Origin: Streptomyces mobaraensis
GTDB lineage: Bacteria > Actinomycetota > Actinomycetes > Streptomycetales > Streptomycetaceae
Assembly: GCF_020099395.1 (NCBI RefSeq)
Contig: NZ_CP083590.1
Coordinates: forward strand, 7,254,001 to 7,318,000
Length of the DNA: 64,000 bases
Direction: 5' to 3'
Part shown: in pieces, positions 52,731-61,686 of the stretch
How the letters are laid out: every line of letters begins with the position of its first letter
Position numbering within the stretch: the stretch's first letter is position 1
The notes under the pieces: model-generated
Told to the model about the DNA's origin: nothing
The model's database searches: none
The model's input: only the letters and a program-made list of their open reading frames with translations
Position numbers and translations under genes: made by a program

Positions 52731-53912
52731 CTACCTCTCAACCCCCGCCCCCACCAACCGATACCCCCTCTTAGTAACCGTCCCCACCACACCCCCATAA
52801 GCCCCCAACGCCCCCCGCAGTCGCCCCACCGTCGCCTCCAGCGCCCGCAGCGCGTGCTGCTGTTGCTCGGGCTCCCGCCCGAGCACACCGCCCCCCGCCA
52901 CCGGCCACAGCCGTCGCACCAGTTCCGCGCGGCTGAGGACGGTGCCCGGGCGTTCGGCCAGAGCGGCGAGCAGGGCCGCAGGCAGGGGCGGGAGGCGGAG
53001 GAGGGTGTCGCCGGTCAGGACGGCGGTGCCCTGGATGGTCAGGGGCCCCGCCGGGGTGGTGAGTTCGCGGCGGTGGCGGCGGGGGAGTTCGTCGGTGAGG
53101 AGGCGGACGAGGGAGCCGAGGCGGCCGCGGTCGGGCCAGGCGCAGGGGACTCCGGCCGCCACAAGAGGGCGGGCACACAGGGGGCCTATGCAGGCGGCCA
53201 CCACGTCCTGGCGGAGGGCGGCCAGGACGTCGTCCCGTCCCGGGCCCGCCGCGGTCAGGAACGCCTCGATCGCCGGTGCGCTCGTGAACGGCAGCGCGTG
53301 GATCTCCCGGCGTACCGTCCGGACGGCGAGTCGGCGTACGGCGTCGGGGTCCTCGGGCGGGCCCCAGCGGTAGACGGGGAGTGCGGTGACGTGGGCGCCC
53401 CGGGCGCGGAGCGCGTCGGTGAAGCCGGCGATCGGGGCGCCGTGTTCCTGAACGACGACGTGCCGTCCGTGCAGGTCGCGGGCGAGGAGCCAGGCGAGGA
53501 CCGCGTCCATGGTCTCGGACTCCGGTGCGTAGTCCTCGCGCAGTCCGCAGGCGCGCAGCGCCCCCGTCGTCTTCGAGCCGCGGCTGAGGACGGCGGCCTC
53601 CCGGCAGGCCGTGAGCAGGGAATCGGCGAGGCCCCAGCCCTCGGCGGCGCTCATCCAGCCGCGCCAGCCGACGCCCGTGGTGGCCACCACGTAGTCGACC
53701 GGGCGGGCGAGGCACGCCTCGGTGGCGGTGCGGAGCAGCGCGTCGTCGGCGAGCGGCACCATGCGCAGGGCGGGGGCGACGCTCACCGAGGCGCCGCGGC
53801 GGAGCAGGAGGGCGGCGAGTTCGTCGCGGCGCCGGTCCGCGGTGACCCCCACCGTGAGGCCCGTCAGCGGCCCGATCGGCTCACCGGGCGCTCCCGGCAC
53901 GGCTGTTCCCAT
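52731..53912 (-). CDS. nnaR: NnaR-type nitrate/nitrite assimilation regulator (HemD domain plus winged helix)
   Basis: A 393-residue protein. Residues ~15-270 match uroporphyrinogen-III synthase (GLTVGVTADRRRDELAALLLRRG, RPVDYVVATTGVGWRGWM, ALPFTSAPAIEAFLTAAG). Residues ~295-390 form an OmpR-type winged helix (LRLPPLPAALLAALAERPG, VLSRAELVRRLWP, VGTVTKRGYRLVG). This fusion is the NnaR family, which works with GlnR to switch on nitrate and nitrite assimilation in Streptomyces and mycobacteria. The divergent gene is a nitrate reductase, which supports the call. ATG 53912 has no clear ribosome site. Confidence 0.88.
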   Translation of the reverse strand: MGTAVPGAPGEPIGPLTGLTVGVTADRRRDELAALLLRRGASVSVAPALRMVPLADDALLRTATEACLARPVDYVVATTGVGWRGWMSAAEGWGLADSLLTACREAAVLSRGSKTTGALRACGLREDYAPESETMDAVLAWLLARDLHGRHVVVQEHGAPIAGFTDALRARGAHVTALPVYRWGPPEDPDAVRRLAVRTVRREIHALPFTSAPAIEAFLTAAGPGRDDVLAALRQDVVAACIGPLCARPLVAAGVPCAWPDRGRLGSLVRLLTDELPRRHRRELTTPAGPLTIQGTAVLTGDTLLRLPPLPAALLAALAERPGTVLSRAELVRRLWPVAGGGVLGREPEQQQHALRALEATVGRLRGALGAYGGVVGTVTKRGYRLVGAGVER

Positions 53913-54064
53913 GGGCCGAGAGTCGCCGACGGGGATTAAGCCGTCATTTCGCCGTAGTGACGGGGGCGTAAGGACGGTGCATGCTTTCGTACAAGAACGT
54001 GTCGGCGAACGCACATCGGGTAACGCCCGAGGTGTGTGCTCCGTGAGCGCGCGGCAACACGGAT

Positions 54065-54080
54065 GTTTCACCGTGGTAAC
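54065..54080. promoter_or_regulatory. GlnR-type box
   Basis: GTTTC-n6-GTAAC on the plus strand reads GTTAC-CACGGT-GAAAC on the minus strand, matching the actinobacterial GlnR consensus GTnAC-n6-GaAAC. It lies only 8 nt before the nitrate reductase ATG (54089) and about 150 bp upstream of nnaR, so its orientation suits activation of nnaR and its position could interfere with or need a later start for the reductase. Confidence 0.65.
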
Positions 54081-54088
54081 GAGGGCGG

Positions 54089-56284
54089 ATGACGCTTACC
54101 GGCATGACCTCAGCAGCACAGCCGGCCGACACCCACTGCCCGTACTGCTCCCTGCAGTGCGGCATGCGGCTGCGCCGTATCGTTTCCCCGGAGTCTGGCG
54201 GTACGGGACCGGGCGGCGGTGCCGCCGTCGTGGTGGAGGAGCGGCCGGACTTCCCGGTCAACCGCGGAGCGCTGTGCGGCAAGGGCCGTTCGGCCGCGGC
54301 CGTGCTCGCGCCCGGGGTCCGGCTGACCGCGCCGCTGGTCCGCGACCGCCGCACCGGCCGGCTGCGGGAGGCCGGCTGGGACGAGGCGCTGGACCGGGCC
54401 GCCGAGGGGCTGGCGGACGCCGCCGCGCGGTACGGCCGCGACGCGGCGGGCGTGTTCGGCGGCGGGGGTCTCACCAATGAGAAGGCGTACCTGCTGGGCA
54501 AGTTCGCCCGGGTCGTGCTGCGCACGGCCAACATCGACTACAACGGCCGGTTCTGCATGTCGTCCGCCGCGGCGGCCCAGCGGGCGGCGTTCGGCCTCGA
54601 CCGGGGGCTGCCGTTCCCGCTCGCGGACATCGCCCGCACCGGCTGCCTGATCCTGGTCGGCGGCAACCCCGCCGACACCATGCCGCCCGCCATGCGCTAC
54701 TTCCGGGCCCAACAGGCGGCCGGCGGCAAGCTGGTGGTCGTCGATCCGCGCCGCACCCGGACCGCCGAGACCGCCGACCTGCACCTGCGCCCGGCCCCGG
54801 GCACAGACCTCGCCCTCGCCCTCGGCCTGCTGCACCTCGTCGTCGCGGGCGGGCGGGTGGACGAGGCGTTCGTCGCCGCCCGGACCACCGGCTGGGAGCA
54901 GGCCCGCGCCGCCGCCATGGCGCACTGGCCGGAACGGGTCGAACGCATCACCGGCGTCCCGGTGGCCGCGATGCGCCGGGCCGTGGAGCTGTTCTGCGAC
55001 GCGCCCACCGGCATGGTCCTCACCGCGCGCGGCGGCGAGCAGCACAGCAAGGGCGTGGACACCGTCGGCGCGTGGATCAACCTGTGCCTGGCGACGGGCC
55101 GGGCCGGCCGCCCGCACAGCGGCTACGGCTGCCTGACCGGGCAGGGCAACGGCCAGGGCGGACGCGAACACGGCCAGAAAGCCGACCAGTTGCCCGGCTA
55201 CCGGTCGATCACCGACCCGGCCGCCCGCGCACACGTCGCCGCCGTGTGGGACGTCGACCCCGACACCCTCCCGGGCCCCGGCCGCTCCGCGTACGAACTC
55301 CTCGACACGCTCGGCACCGACGGCGGCGTACGCGCCCTGCTGCTCATGGGGTCCAACCCGGTCGTCTCCGCCCCGCACGCCTCGCATGTCACCGAGCGGC
55401 TGCGCGCTCTCGACTGCCTCGTCGTCTGCGACGTCGTCCGGTCCGAGACCGCCGAACTCGCCGACGTCGTCCTGCCGACCGCCCAATGGGCCGAGGAGAC
55501 CGGCACCATGACCAACCTGGAAGGCCGGGTCATCCTCCGCAGCCCGGCCCTCGCCCCGCCCCCCGGCGTCCGGACCGACCTCGACGTGCTGCACGGGCTC
55601 GCCGAACGCCTCGGCGTCGAGAAGGGGTTCCCCACGGAGGCCGAGGAGGCCTTCGAGGAACTGCGGGAGGCGTCCGCCGGCGGCCAGGCCGACTACTCCG
55701 GCATCGACTACGCCCGGATCCGGGCCGAGGACGGCGTCTTCTGGCCCTGCCCGCGCACCGGCGCCGGACGGCCCCACCACCCCGGGACCCCGCGGCTGTT
55801 CCTCGACCGCTTCGCCACCCCGGACGGCCGCGCCCGCTTCGCCGACGTCTCCCACCGGCCGGCGGCCGAGGAACCGGACGCGGACTACCCGCTGCGTCTG
55901 ACGACCGGGCGCGTCCTCGCCCACTACCAGAGCGGCGCCCAGACGCGCCGCACCCCGGAGCTCGACCGGGCGGCGCCGGGCCCTTTCGTCGAGGTCCACC
56001 CCCGGCTGGCGGCCCGGCTGGGCGTCGCCGACGGCGCCCCGCTGACCGTCACCAGCCGGCGCGGGAGCGTCACCGCCCCCGCCGTCGTCACCGACCGGAT
56101 CCGGCCCGACACCGTCTTCATGCCCTTCCACTGGCCCGGCCCCGGCCGCGCCAACACCCTCACCAACCCCGCCCTCGATCCCGTCTCCCGCATGCCGGAG
56201 TTCAAGGTGTGCGCGGTGCGGGTGGAGGCGGCGGAGCGGGGGGTGACGGAGTGGGAGGCGACGGAGTGGGAGGGGGCGTGGTGA
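54089..56284 (+). CDS. nasC: Assimilatory nitrate reductase catalytic subunit
   Basis: A 731-residue molybdopterin oxidoreductase. The 4Fe-4S ligands are C17, C20 and C24 in CPYCSLQCG, plus the Cys of ALCGKG. The active-site region is RFCMSSAAAAQRAAFGLDRG. GGNPADTMPPAMRYF, GLTGQGNGQ-like CLTGQGNGQGGREHG and LPTAQWAEETGTMTNLEGRV are cofactor-contacting segments, and the C-terminal dinucleotide-binding domain starts near 595. It reduces nitrate to nitrite in the cytoplasm. ATG 54104 is an alternative start. The stop overlaps the FAD gene by 4 bp. Confidence 0.93.
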   Translation: MTLTGMTSAAQPADTHCPYCSLQCGMRLRRIVSPESGGTGPGGGAAVVVEERPDFPVNRGALCGKGRSAAAVLAPGVRLTAPLVRDRRTGRLREAGWDEALDRAAEGLADAAARYGRDAAGVFGGGGLTNEKAYLLGKFARVVLRTANIDYNGRFCMSSAAAAQRAAFGLDRGLPFPLADIARTGCLILVGGNPADTMPPAMRYFRAQQAAGGKLVVVDPRRTRTAETADLHLRPAPGTDLALALGLLHLVVAGGRVDEAFVAARTTGWEQARAAAMAHWPERVERITGVPVAAMRRAVELFCDAPTGMVLTARGGEQHSKGVDTVGAWINLCLATGRAGRPHSGYGCLTGQGNGQGGREHGQKADQLPGYRSITDPAARAHVAAVWDVDPDTLPGPGRSAYELLDTLGTDGGVRALLLMGSNPVVSAPHASHVTERLRALDCLVVCDVVRSETAELADVVLPTAQWAEETGTMTNLEGRVILRSPALAPPPGVRTDLDVLHGLAERLGVEKGFPTEAEEAFEELREASAGGQADYSGIDYARIRAEDGVFWPCPRTGAGRPHHPGTPRLFLDRFATPDGRARFADVSHRPAAEEPDADYPLRLTTGRVLAHYQSGAQTRRTPELDRAAPGPFVEVHPRLAARLGVADGAPLTVTSRRGSVTAPAVVTDRIRPDTVFMPFHWPGPGRANTLTNPALDPVSRMPEFKVCAVRVEAAERGVTEWEATEWEGAW

Positions 56285-58119
56285 GCGGGGGCGTGGCGGG
56301 GGCGCGAACGCCGCAGGGCGGGGCCGCCGGAGTTTGCCTGGCGTCCGCCGAGGGGCGGGGGTCGATCGTACGGTCCGCGGGCGCGGGCGGCATTCCGTCG
56401 GTGTTGGCGTCGGCGTCGCCGGATGCGCGGACCAGGACGTCATCCGTGAGGCGGTCGTCGGTGGACGGGGCATCGGCCGGCGGCGCGGCGGCGCCACGGT
56501 CGACGGGGACGTCCGATCGAAGGCCGGGCTTCCTGCGTGTTGTCGAGGAGGGTGCTGGGCTGGCGGGTGGGTGCCGTGTGTGTGCTGGTATTCCGTCCGG
56601 TCGGGGGCCGGGTCTCCTGCGTGTTGCCGAGGAGGGCTCTGGACCGGCGGGCGGGTGCGGCGTGTGTGCCGGTACTCCGTCCGGGCGGGGGTCGGGTCCC
56701 CTGCGCGCTGTCGAGGAGGGCCCTGGACCGGCGGGTGGGCGCCGTGTGTGTGCTGGTATTCCGTCCGGTCGGGGGCTGGGCCCCCTGCGCGTTGCCGAGG
56801 ACGGCCCCGGATCATCGGACGGACACCGGGCGTGCGCCGGCGCCCCGCCCGTCCCGGCATCCGCCGCGCGGCAGTCGCCGCGCGCCCGCGCCCCCCACCA
56901 CGTCGCCGTCGTCGGGGCGGGGATGGCCGCCGCCCGGTTCGCGCGGCAGCTGCTCGCGCTCGCGCCGGACGGGAGCGCGCGGGTGACGCTCTACGGTGCC
57001 GAGCCGTACGCGCCCTACAACCGCACCCTCCTCACCGGCCTGCTGAGCGGCCGATACCCGTCCGGCGCCGTCGCCCTGCCCACCGGCGGGGCGGCCGTCC
57101 GCACCGGCACCGAGGTCGTCGCGATCGACCCGGGAGCGCGGACGCTGCGCACGGCCGGCGGGGAGACCGCCGGGTACGACACCCTCGTCCTGGCCACCGG
57201 CGCCGCACCCGTCCTGCCGGACCTGCCCGGGCTGCGCACCGCCGCCGGGGCCCTCAGGGACGGGGTCCACGCGTTGCGCACGCTCGGCGACCGCGCCAGG
57301 ATCGCGGCGGGCGTCCGGAACGGCGGGACGGCCGTCGTGGTCGGCGGGGGAGTCCTCGGCGTCGGCGCGGCGCAGGCGCTCGCGGGATCGGGGGTCCCGG
57401 TCCATCTGGTCCACGACCGCGCTCATGTGATGGACCGTCACCTCGACGCGGGCGCCGCCGCCGTCGTGCGCCGTACCCTCGCTTCGCTCGGCGTCCGGGT
57501 GCACCACGAGCCGGGCGCCGCCACGGCGCTCGGCGACGACGGCCGGATCGCCGGGCTGCGGTTGTCGGACGGGACGCGGCTCGACGCCCGCACCGTCGTC
57601 CTGGCCTGCGGCGTCCGTCCCCGCACCGAACTCGCGCGGGCCGCCGGCCTCGCCGTGGCCACCGGCGTCGTCGTGGACGACAGCCTCGCCACGTCCGCGC
57701 CGCACGTGTACGCGATCGGCGACTGCGCCGAGCAGCGGAACGTCGTGCACGGCCGGGCGGAGGCCGCCTGGGAACAGGCCGACGCCCTGGCCGCCGCCCG
57801 CGCGGCGGAGCTTTCCGGAGCCCCGGCCGGCACGCGTCGTCCCGCCTCTCCCGTCCGCTTCCTGCGGCTCGGCGGGGGCCCGGTGGAGGTGGCCGCGTTC
57901 GGCGACTCGACGGCCTCGGGCGACGACACCGAGGTCGTCACCCTGGCCGACGCGACGCGCGGCACCTACCGGAAGCTGGTGCTGCGCGGGGGCGTGCCCG
58001 TCGGCGCGATCCTCGTCGGCGACCTGACGACCGTGGGCGACGTGGGGGACGCCGTGGCACGCGGCGAGCCCGTGGCGGGGTACGCGCTGGACCTGCTCGT
58101 GGGGGAGGGCTGCCCATGA
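56281..58119 (+). CDS. FAD/NAD(P)-ferredoxin-type reductase with a repetitive N-terminal extension
   Basis: A 612-residue protein starting at a GTG coupled to the nitrate reductase (GTGA). From about residue 207 it is a pyridine-nucleotide-disulfide-type FAD protein: HHVAVVGAGMAAARFARQLL, YNRTLLTGLLSGRYP, VVVGGGVLGVGAAQAL, ACGVRPRTELARAAG and YAIGDCAEQ. This resembles the NADH-oxidising half of NirB/NasB and should feed electrons to the nitrate reductase. Residues 1-206 are not family-like; they hold four 28-residue repeats, each with a Cys-x-x-Cys-type pair in most copies. Internal GTG starts could bypass them. No BFD cluster domain is present. Confidence 0.83.
   Translation: MSGGVAGARTPQGGAAGVCLASAEGRGSIVRSAGAGGIPSVLASASPDARTRTSSVRRSSVDGASAGGAAAPRSTGTSDRRPGFLRVVEEGAGLAGGCRVCAGIPSGRGPGLLRVAEEGSGPAGGCGVCAGTPSGRGSGPLRAVEEGPGPAGGRRVCAGIPSGRGLGPLRVAEDGPGSSDGHRACAGAPPVPASAARQSPRARAPHHVAVVGAGMAAARFARQLLALAPDGSARVTLYGAEPYAPYNRTLLTGLLSGRYPSGAVALPTGGAAVRTGTEVVAIDPGARTLRTAGGETAGYDTLVLATGAAPVLPDLPGLRTAAGALRDGVHALRTLGDRARIAAGVRNGGTAVVVGGGVLGVGAAQALAGSGVPVHLVHDRAHVMDRHLDAGAAAVVRRTLASLGVRVHHEPGAATALGDDGRIAGLRLSDGTRLDARTVVLACGVRPRTELARAAGLAVATGVVVDDSLATSAPHVYAIGDCAEQRNVVHGRAEAAWEQADALAAARAAELSGAPAGTRRPASPVRFLRLGGGPVEVAAFGDSTASGDDTEVVTLADATRGTYRKLVLRGGVPVGAILVGDLTTVGDVGDAVARGEPVAGYALDLLVGEGCP
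56517..56844. repeat. 84-bp minisatellite in the FAD reductase N-terminus
   Basis: Units start at 56517, 56601, 56685 and 56769; the fourth is partial and diverged. Each begins TCG(A/G)(A/G)GGCCGGG-like sequence and ends GGTATTCCGTCCGG or a variant. 84 is 28 codons, so the frame is kept and the predicted protein repeats LR(V/A)(A/V)EEG...GG.RVCAG.PSG. Confidence 0.92.
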
Positions 58120-59058
58120 GGCCGCGCCACGACGGCCGGTACGACGGCCGCCACGACGGCCGGGCGGCTCCCCGGCGTCGTCCGCCACCGCGCGGACCGG
58201 ACCGCACGTTCCCCGCCACACCGGCCGGACATCCGTCCTTCCATCCGTCCATTCCGCCGATGGCGCCGGGGGCGCGGAGCCGGCGAGGACACCCGGGGGC
58301 CTTGTGGGGCACGAACCCGCCGCGCGTCGCCGCCGTACCAGTCGCGTCGTCCTCCCCGCCGAAGGCGCCGAAGTTCCGTGTCCGTCAAGGACATCGAGGC
58401 CGCCGGGGACACCGTCGGGCGCGGGCTCGCCGGACGCCGTGCCGAACCGACCGGACCGTTCCCCTCCCCGCCGAAGATGCCGGATTCCGTAGCCGTCAAG
58501 GGTGACGAGGGCGCCGCGCGACGCCCTCGTACCAGCCGAACCGCCCTCCCGGCGATGGCGCCGAGGCTCGACGGCCCAGCCAGGCCGCCGCGCGACATCC
58601 CCGTCGCGCGAGCGGGACAGTTCACTCCGGCGATGGTGCCGGGGTCCGGCGGTCGCTCAAGTGCACCGAGGGCGCGAGTTCGTCCTGCGTCGCTCCCGTC
58701 GTACTGGCTGAACTGCGTTCCCCGCCAATGGTGCCGGGGCCCGGCAGTCACTCAAGTGCACCGGGGGCACGAGTTCGCCCTCCGTCGCTCGCAGCACCAG
58801 CCGAACCGACCTCCCCGCCGATGGCGCCGGGGCTCCACTGACACCGAGGTCACCCGAGGGAGTCATCGGGCGCGAGCCCGCCATGCGACGCCCTCGTCCC
58901 TCGTCGCACCAGCTGAACCGTCCTCCCCGCCGACGGCGCCGGGGCCCCCGCAGGCACTCAAGTGCACCCAGGGCGCGAGCCCGACGCCGCTTCCCGCGCC
59001 GCGCCGCCCCCGCCGCCCCCGTGCACCCGCTGACGCTCCCGAAAGGCGGACCGACCAC
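58120..59058. other. nirB leader region
   Basis: A 939-bp gap between two genes that should belong to one operon. It is filled mostly by degenerate tandem repeats (58253 to about 59010). A coupled ATGA at 58116 opens a 129-codon frame with Asp-Gly-Arg repeats ending at 58505, but it has no family and ends within the repeats. No convincing gene is seen. Confidence 0.6.
58253..59010. repeat. Degenerate ~80-112 bp tandem repeat, about eight units
   Basis: The core CCTCCCCGCCGATGGCGCCG or close variants starts at about 58253, 58351, 58463, 58545, 58624, 58717, 58810 and 58922. Three units carry CTCAAGTGCACC followed by GGGCGCGAG-type sequence, and three carry ACCAGC(C/T)GAACCG before the next core. 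Unit length varies (79, 82, 93, 98, 112 bp) by block gain or loss. Each core can form a GC-rich hairpin. Confidence 0.85.
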
Positions 59059-61686
59059 ATGACCACCCCCAGCACCCCGCCCCACCGCACTCCGCCTCAC
59101 CACACCCCGACCCACCTCGTGCTCGTCGGCCACGGCATGGTCGGCCAGCGCTTCCTGGAAGCGTTCGTCCGGCGTACCGAAGGGCTCGGTGCGGAGGCCC
59201 CGCACGTCACCGTCCTCGCCGAGGAGCCGCGCCCGGCTTACGACCGCGTCCGGCTCACCTCGTTCCTCTCGGGCGTCTCGGAGGAGGAACTGTCGCTCTG
59301 GCCGCAGGAGTTCGCGGGCCGTCCCGGTATCGGGCTGCATCTCGGCGACCCCGTCACGGCGATCGACCGCGTCGCCCGCAAGGTCACCACCCGCTCGGGT
59401 GCGGTGTACGCGTACGACACCCTCGTGCTGGCCACCGGATCGCGCCCCTTCGTCCCGCCCGTCACCGGTCAGGACACTCCCGGCTGCTTCGTCTACCGCA
59501 CTCTCGACGACCTGGAAGCCCTGCGCGCCCGTGCCGAGGGCGTGCGGACCGGGCTCGTCGTCGGTGGCGGGCTGCTCGGTCTCGAGGCGGCGGGGGCGCT
59601 GCGGGCCCTGGGGCTGGAGACGCATGTCGTCGAGTTCACGCCCCGGCTGATGGCCGCCCAGGTCGACGACGGCGGTGGTGCCGCCCTGCGCCGCAAGGTC
59701 GAGGAGCTGGGCGTCGTCGTGCACACCGGTGTCGGTGCCCGTGCCGTCGAGGCCGGGCCGGACGGGACCGTCGGCAGCGTGACGCTCTCGGACGGCACGG
59801 TCGTCCCCTGCGGGCTGGTCGTGTTCTCCGCCGGCGTCCGGCCCCGCGACGAACTCGCCCGCGCCTGCGGGCTGCCCGTCGGCGAGCGCGGTGGCATCGT
59901 CGTCGACGAGGGGTGCCGCACCGCCGACGCCCGCGTCTGGGCCGTCGGCGAGTGCGCCCTGACCCCCGACGGCCGGGTGCACGGCCTCGTCGCCCCCGGC
60001 TACGCGATGGCCGAGGCCGCCGCCGACCGGATCACGGGCGGCGACGGCAGCTTCACCGGTGCCGAACCCGCCGCCCGCCTCAAGCTCCTCGGCGTCGCCG
60101 TGGCCAGCTTCGGCGACGCCCACGCCACCGGCGACGACGCCCTGGAGGTCAGCTACGCCAACAGCCGCGACGGCGTGTACAAGAAGCTCGTCGTCGCCCC
60201 CGACGGCCGGCTGCTCGGCGGCGTCCTCGTCGGCGACACGGACGCCTACGACGTGCTCCGGCCACTCGCGGAGGCGGGCACCCCGCTCACCACCGCGCCG
60301 GAACGGCTCCTCCTGCCCGCCTCCGCGGTGGGCAGCGCGGCGCCCGGCCCGGAGAGCCTCCCGGACACCACGATCGTCTGCTCCTGCCACAACGTCACCA
60401 AGGGCCGCATCCGCGCCGCCGTCACCGACCACGGCTGCTGGGACGTCCGCGCCGTCCAGCGGCAGACCCACGCCGGCACCGGCTGTGGCTCCTGCGTCTC
60501 CATGCTGACCAAGCTCGTCGAGGGCGCGACCACCCCCGCCGGCATCACGCCCGCCCCCAAGGGCCTCTGCGAACACTTCACTCACACCCGGGCCGAACTC
60601 TTCGACATCATCAGCGTCACCGGCATCACCACTTTCTCCCGCCTCATCGACGAGCACGGGAGCGCCGCCCACGGCAGCGACGGCTGCGACACCTGCAAAC
60701 CCGTCGTCGCCTCCATCCTCGCCACCCTCAACCCCCGCCTCGGCAACTCCGTCCACATCCTCGACGGCGAACAGGCCGCCCTCCAGGACACCAACGACCA
60801 CTTCCTCGCCAACCTCCAGTGCAACGGCTCCTACTCCGTCGTCCCCCGCGTCCCCGCCGGCGAGATCACCCCCGAGAAGCTCATCGTCATCGGCGAGGTC
60901 GCCCGCGACTTCGGCCTCTACACGAAGATCACCGGCGGGCAGCGCATCGACCTGCTCGGCGCCACCGTCGACCAGCTCCCGCACATCTGGCGGCGGCTCG
61001 TCGACGCCGGCTTCGAGTCGGGACACGCCTACGGCAAGGCGCTGCGCACGGTGAAGTCCTGCGTTGGCTCGGTCTGGTGCCGCTACGGCGTCCAGGACTC
61101 CGTGGCCCTCGCCGTCGAGCTCGAACTCCGCTACCGCGGCCTGCGCTCCCCGCACAAACTCAAGGCCGCCGTCAGCGGCTGCGCCCGCGAGTGCGCCGAG
61201 GCCCGCGGCAAGGACTTCGGCGTCATCGCCACCGCCGCCGGCTGGAACCTCTACGTCGGCGGCAACGGCGGGACGACCCCCCGCCACGCCGAACTGCTCC
61301 TCGCCGACGCCGACCGCGACACCCTCGTCCGCACCCTCGACCGCTTCCTGATGTTCTACATCCGCACCGCCGACCGGCTGGAGCGCACCGCCCCCTGGAT
61401 CGCGCGCATGGAGGGCGGACTCGACCGGCTGCGGTCCGTCGTCGTCGACGACTCCCTAGGCATCTGTGCCGACCTCGACGCCCTGATGGCCCAGCACGTC
61501 GCCACCTACGAGGACGAGTGGCGCGCCACCCTCGACGACCCCGAACGGCTGCGCCGCTTCGTCTCGTTCGTCAACGCGCCCGGCACCCCCGACCCGGCCG
61601 TCCGCTTCGAGGGCGAACCCGGCCGGATCCGCCCGGCCGCCCCGCCCGTCCTCCCCGTGCCGACCGTCGCGGGGGTGGCCCGGTGA
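59059..61686 (+). CDS. nirB: NAD(P)H-nitrite reductase large subunit
   Basis: An 875-residue protein. Residues 15-400 are the FAD/NAD domains (LVLVGHGMVGQRFLEAF, VVGGGLLGLEAAGAL). Residues ~439-490 are a BFD 2Fe-2S domain (CSCHNVTKGRIR, Cys441). The nitrite/sulfite-reductase half-domains follow, with VARDFGLYTKITGGQRIDLL and the sirohaem/4Fe-4S cysteines 668, 674, 708 and 712 (C-x5-C then C-x3-C). It reduces nitrite to ammonium with NirD. ATG 59059 has GAAAGG about 12 nt upstream. It is preceded by a repeat-filled leader rather than a tight junction. Confidence 0.95.
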   Translation: MTTPSTPPHRTPPHHTPTHLVLVGHGMVGQRFLEAFVRRTEGLGAEAPHVTVLAEEPRPAYDRVRLTSFLSGVSEEELSLWPQEFAGRPGIGLHLGDPVTAIDRVARKVTTRSGAVYAYDTLVLATGSRPFVPPVTGQDTPGCFVYRTLDDLEALRARAEGVRTGLVVGGGLLGLEAAGALRALGLETHVVEFTPRLMAAQVDDGGGAALRRKVEELGVVVHTGVGARAVEAGPDGTVGSVTLSDGTVVPCGLVVFSAGVRPRDELARACGLPVGERGGIVVDEGCRTADARVWAVGECALTPDGRVHGLVAPGYAMAEAAADRITGGDGSFTGAEPAARLKLLGVAVASFGDAHATGDDALEVSYANSRDGVYKKLVVAPDGRLLGGVLVGDTDAYDVLRPLAEAGTPLTTAPERLLLPASAVGSAAPGPESLPDTTIVCSCHNVTKGRIRAAVTDHGCWDVRAVQRQTHAGTGCGSCVSMLTKLVEGATTPAGITPAPKGLCEHFTHTRAELFDIISVTGITTFSRLIDEHGSAAHGSDGCDTCKPVVASILATLNPRLGNSVHILDGEQAALQDTNDHFLANLQCNGSYSVVPRVPAGEITPEKLIVIGEVARDFGLYTKITGGQRIDLLGATVDQLPHIWRRLVDAGFESGHAYGKALRTVKSCVGSVWCRYGVQDSVALAVELELRYRGLRSPHKLKAAVSGCARECAEARGKDFGVIATAAGWNLYVGGNGGTTPRHAELLLADADRDTLVRTLDRFLMFYIRTADRLERTAPWIARMEGGLDRLRSVVVDDSLGICADLDALMAQHVATYEDEWRATLDDPERLRRFVSFVNAPGTPDPAVRFEGEPGRIRPAAPPVLPVPTVAGVAR

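Noticed and set aside
58657..61287. Leftward open frame of 876 codons opposite nirB
   Set aside because: It mirrors nirB codons on the other strand and has no motif; nirB itself is unambiguous.
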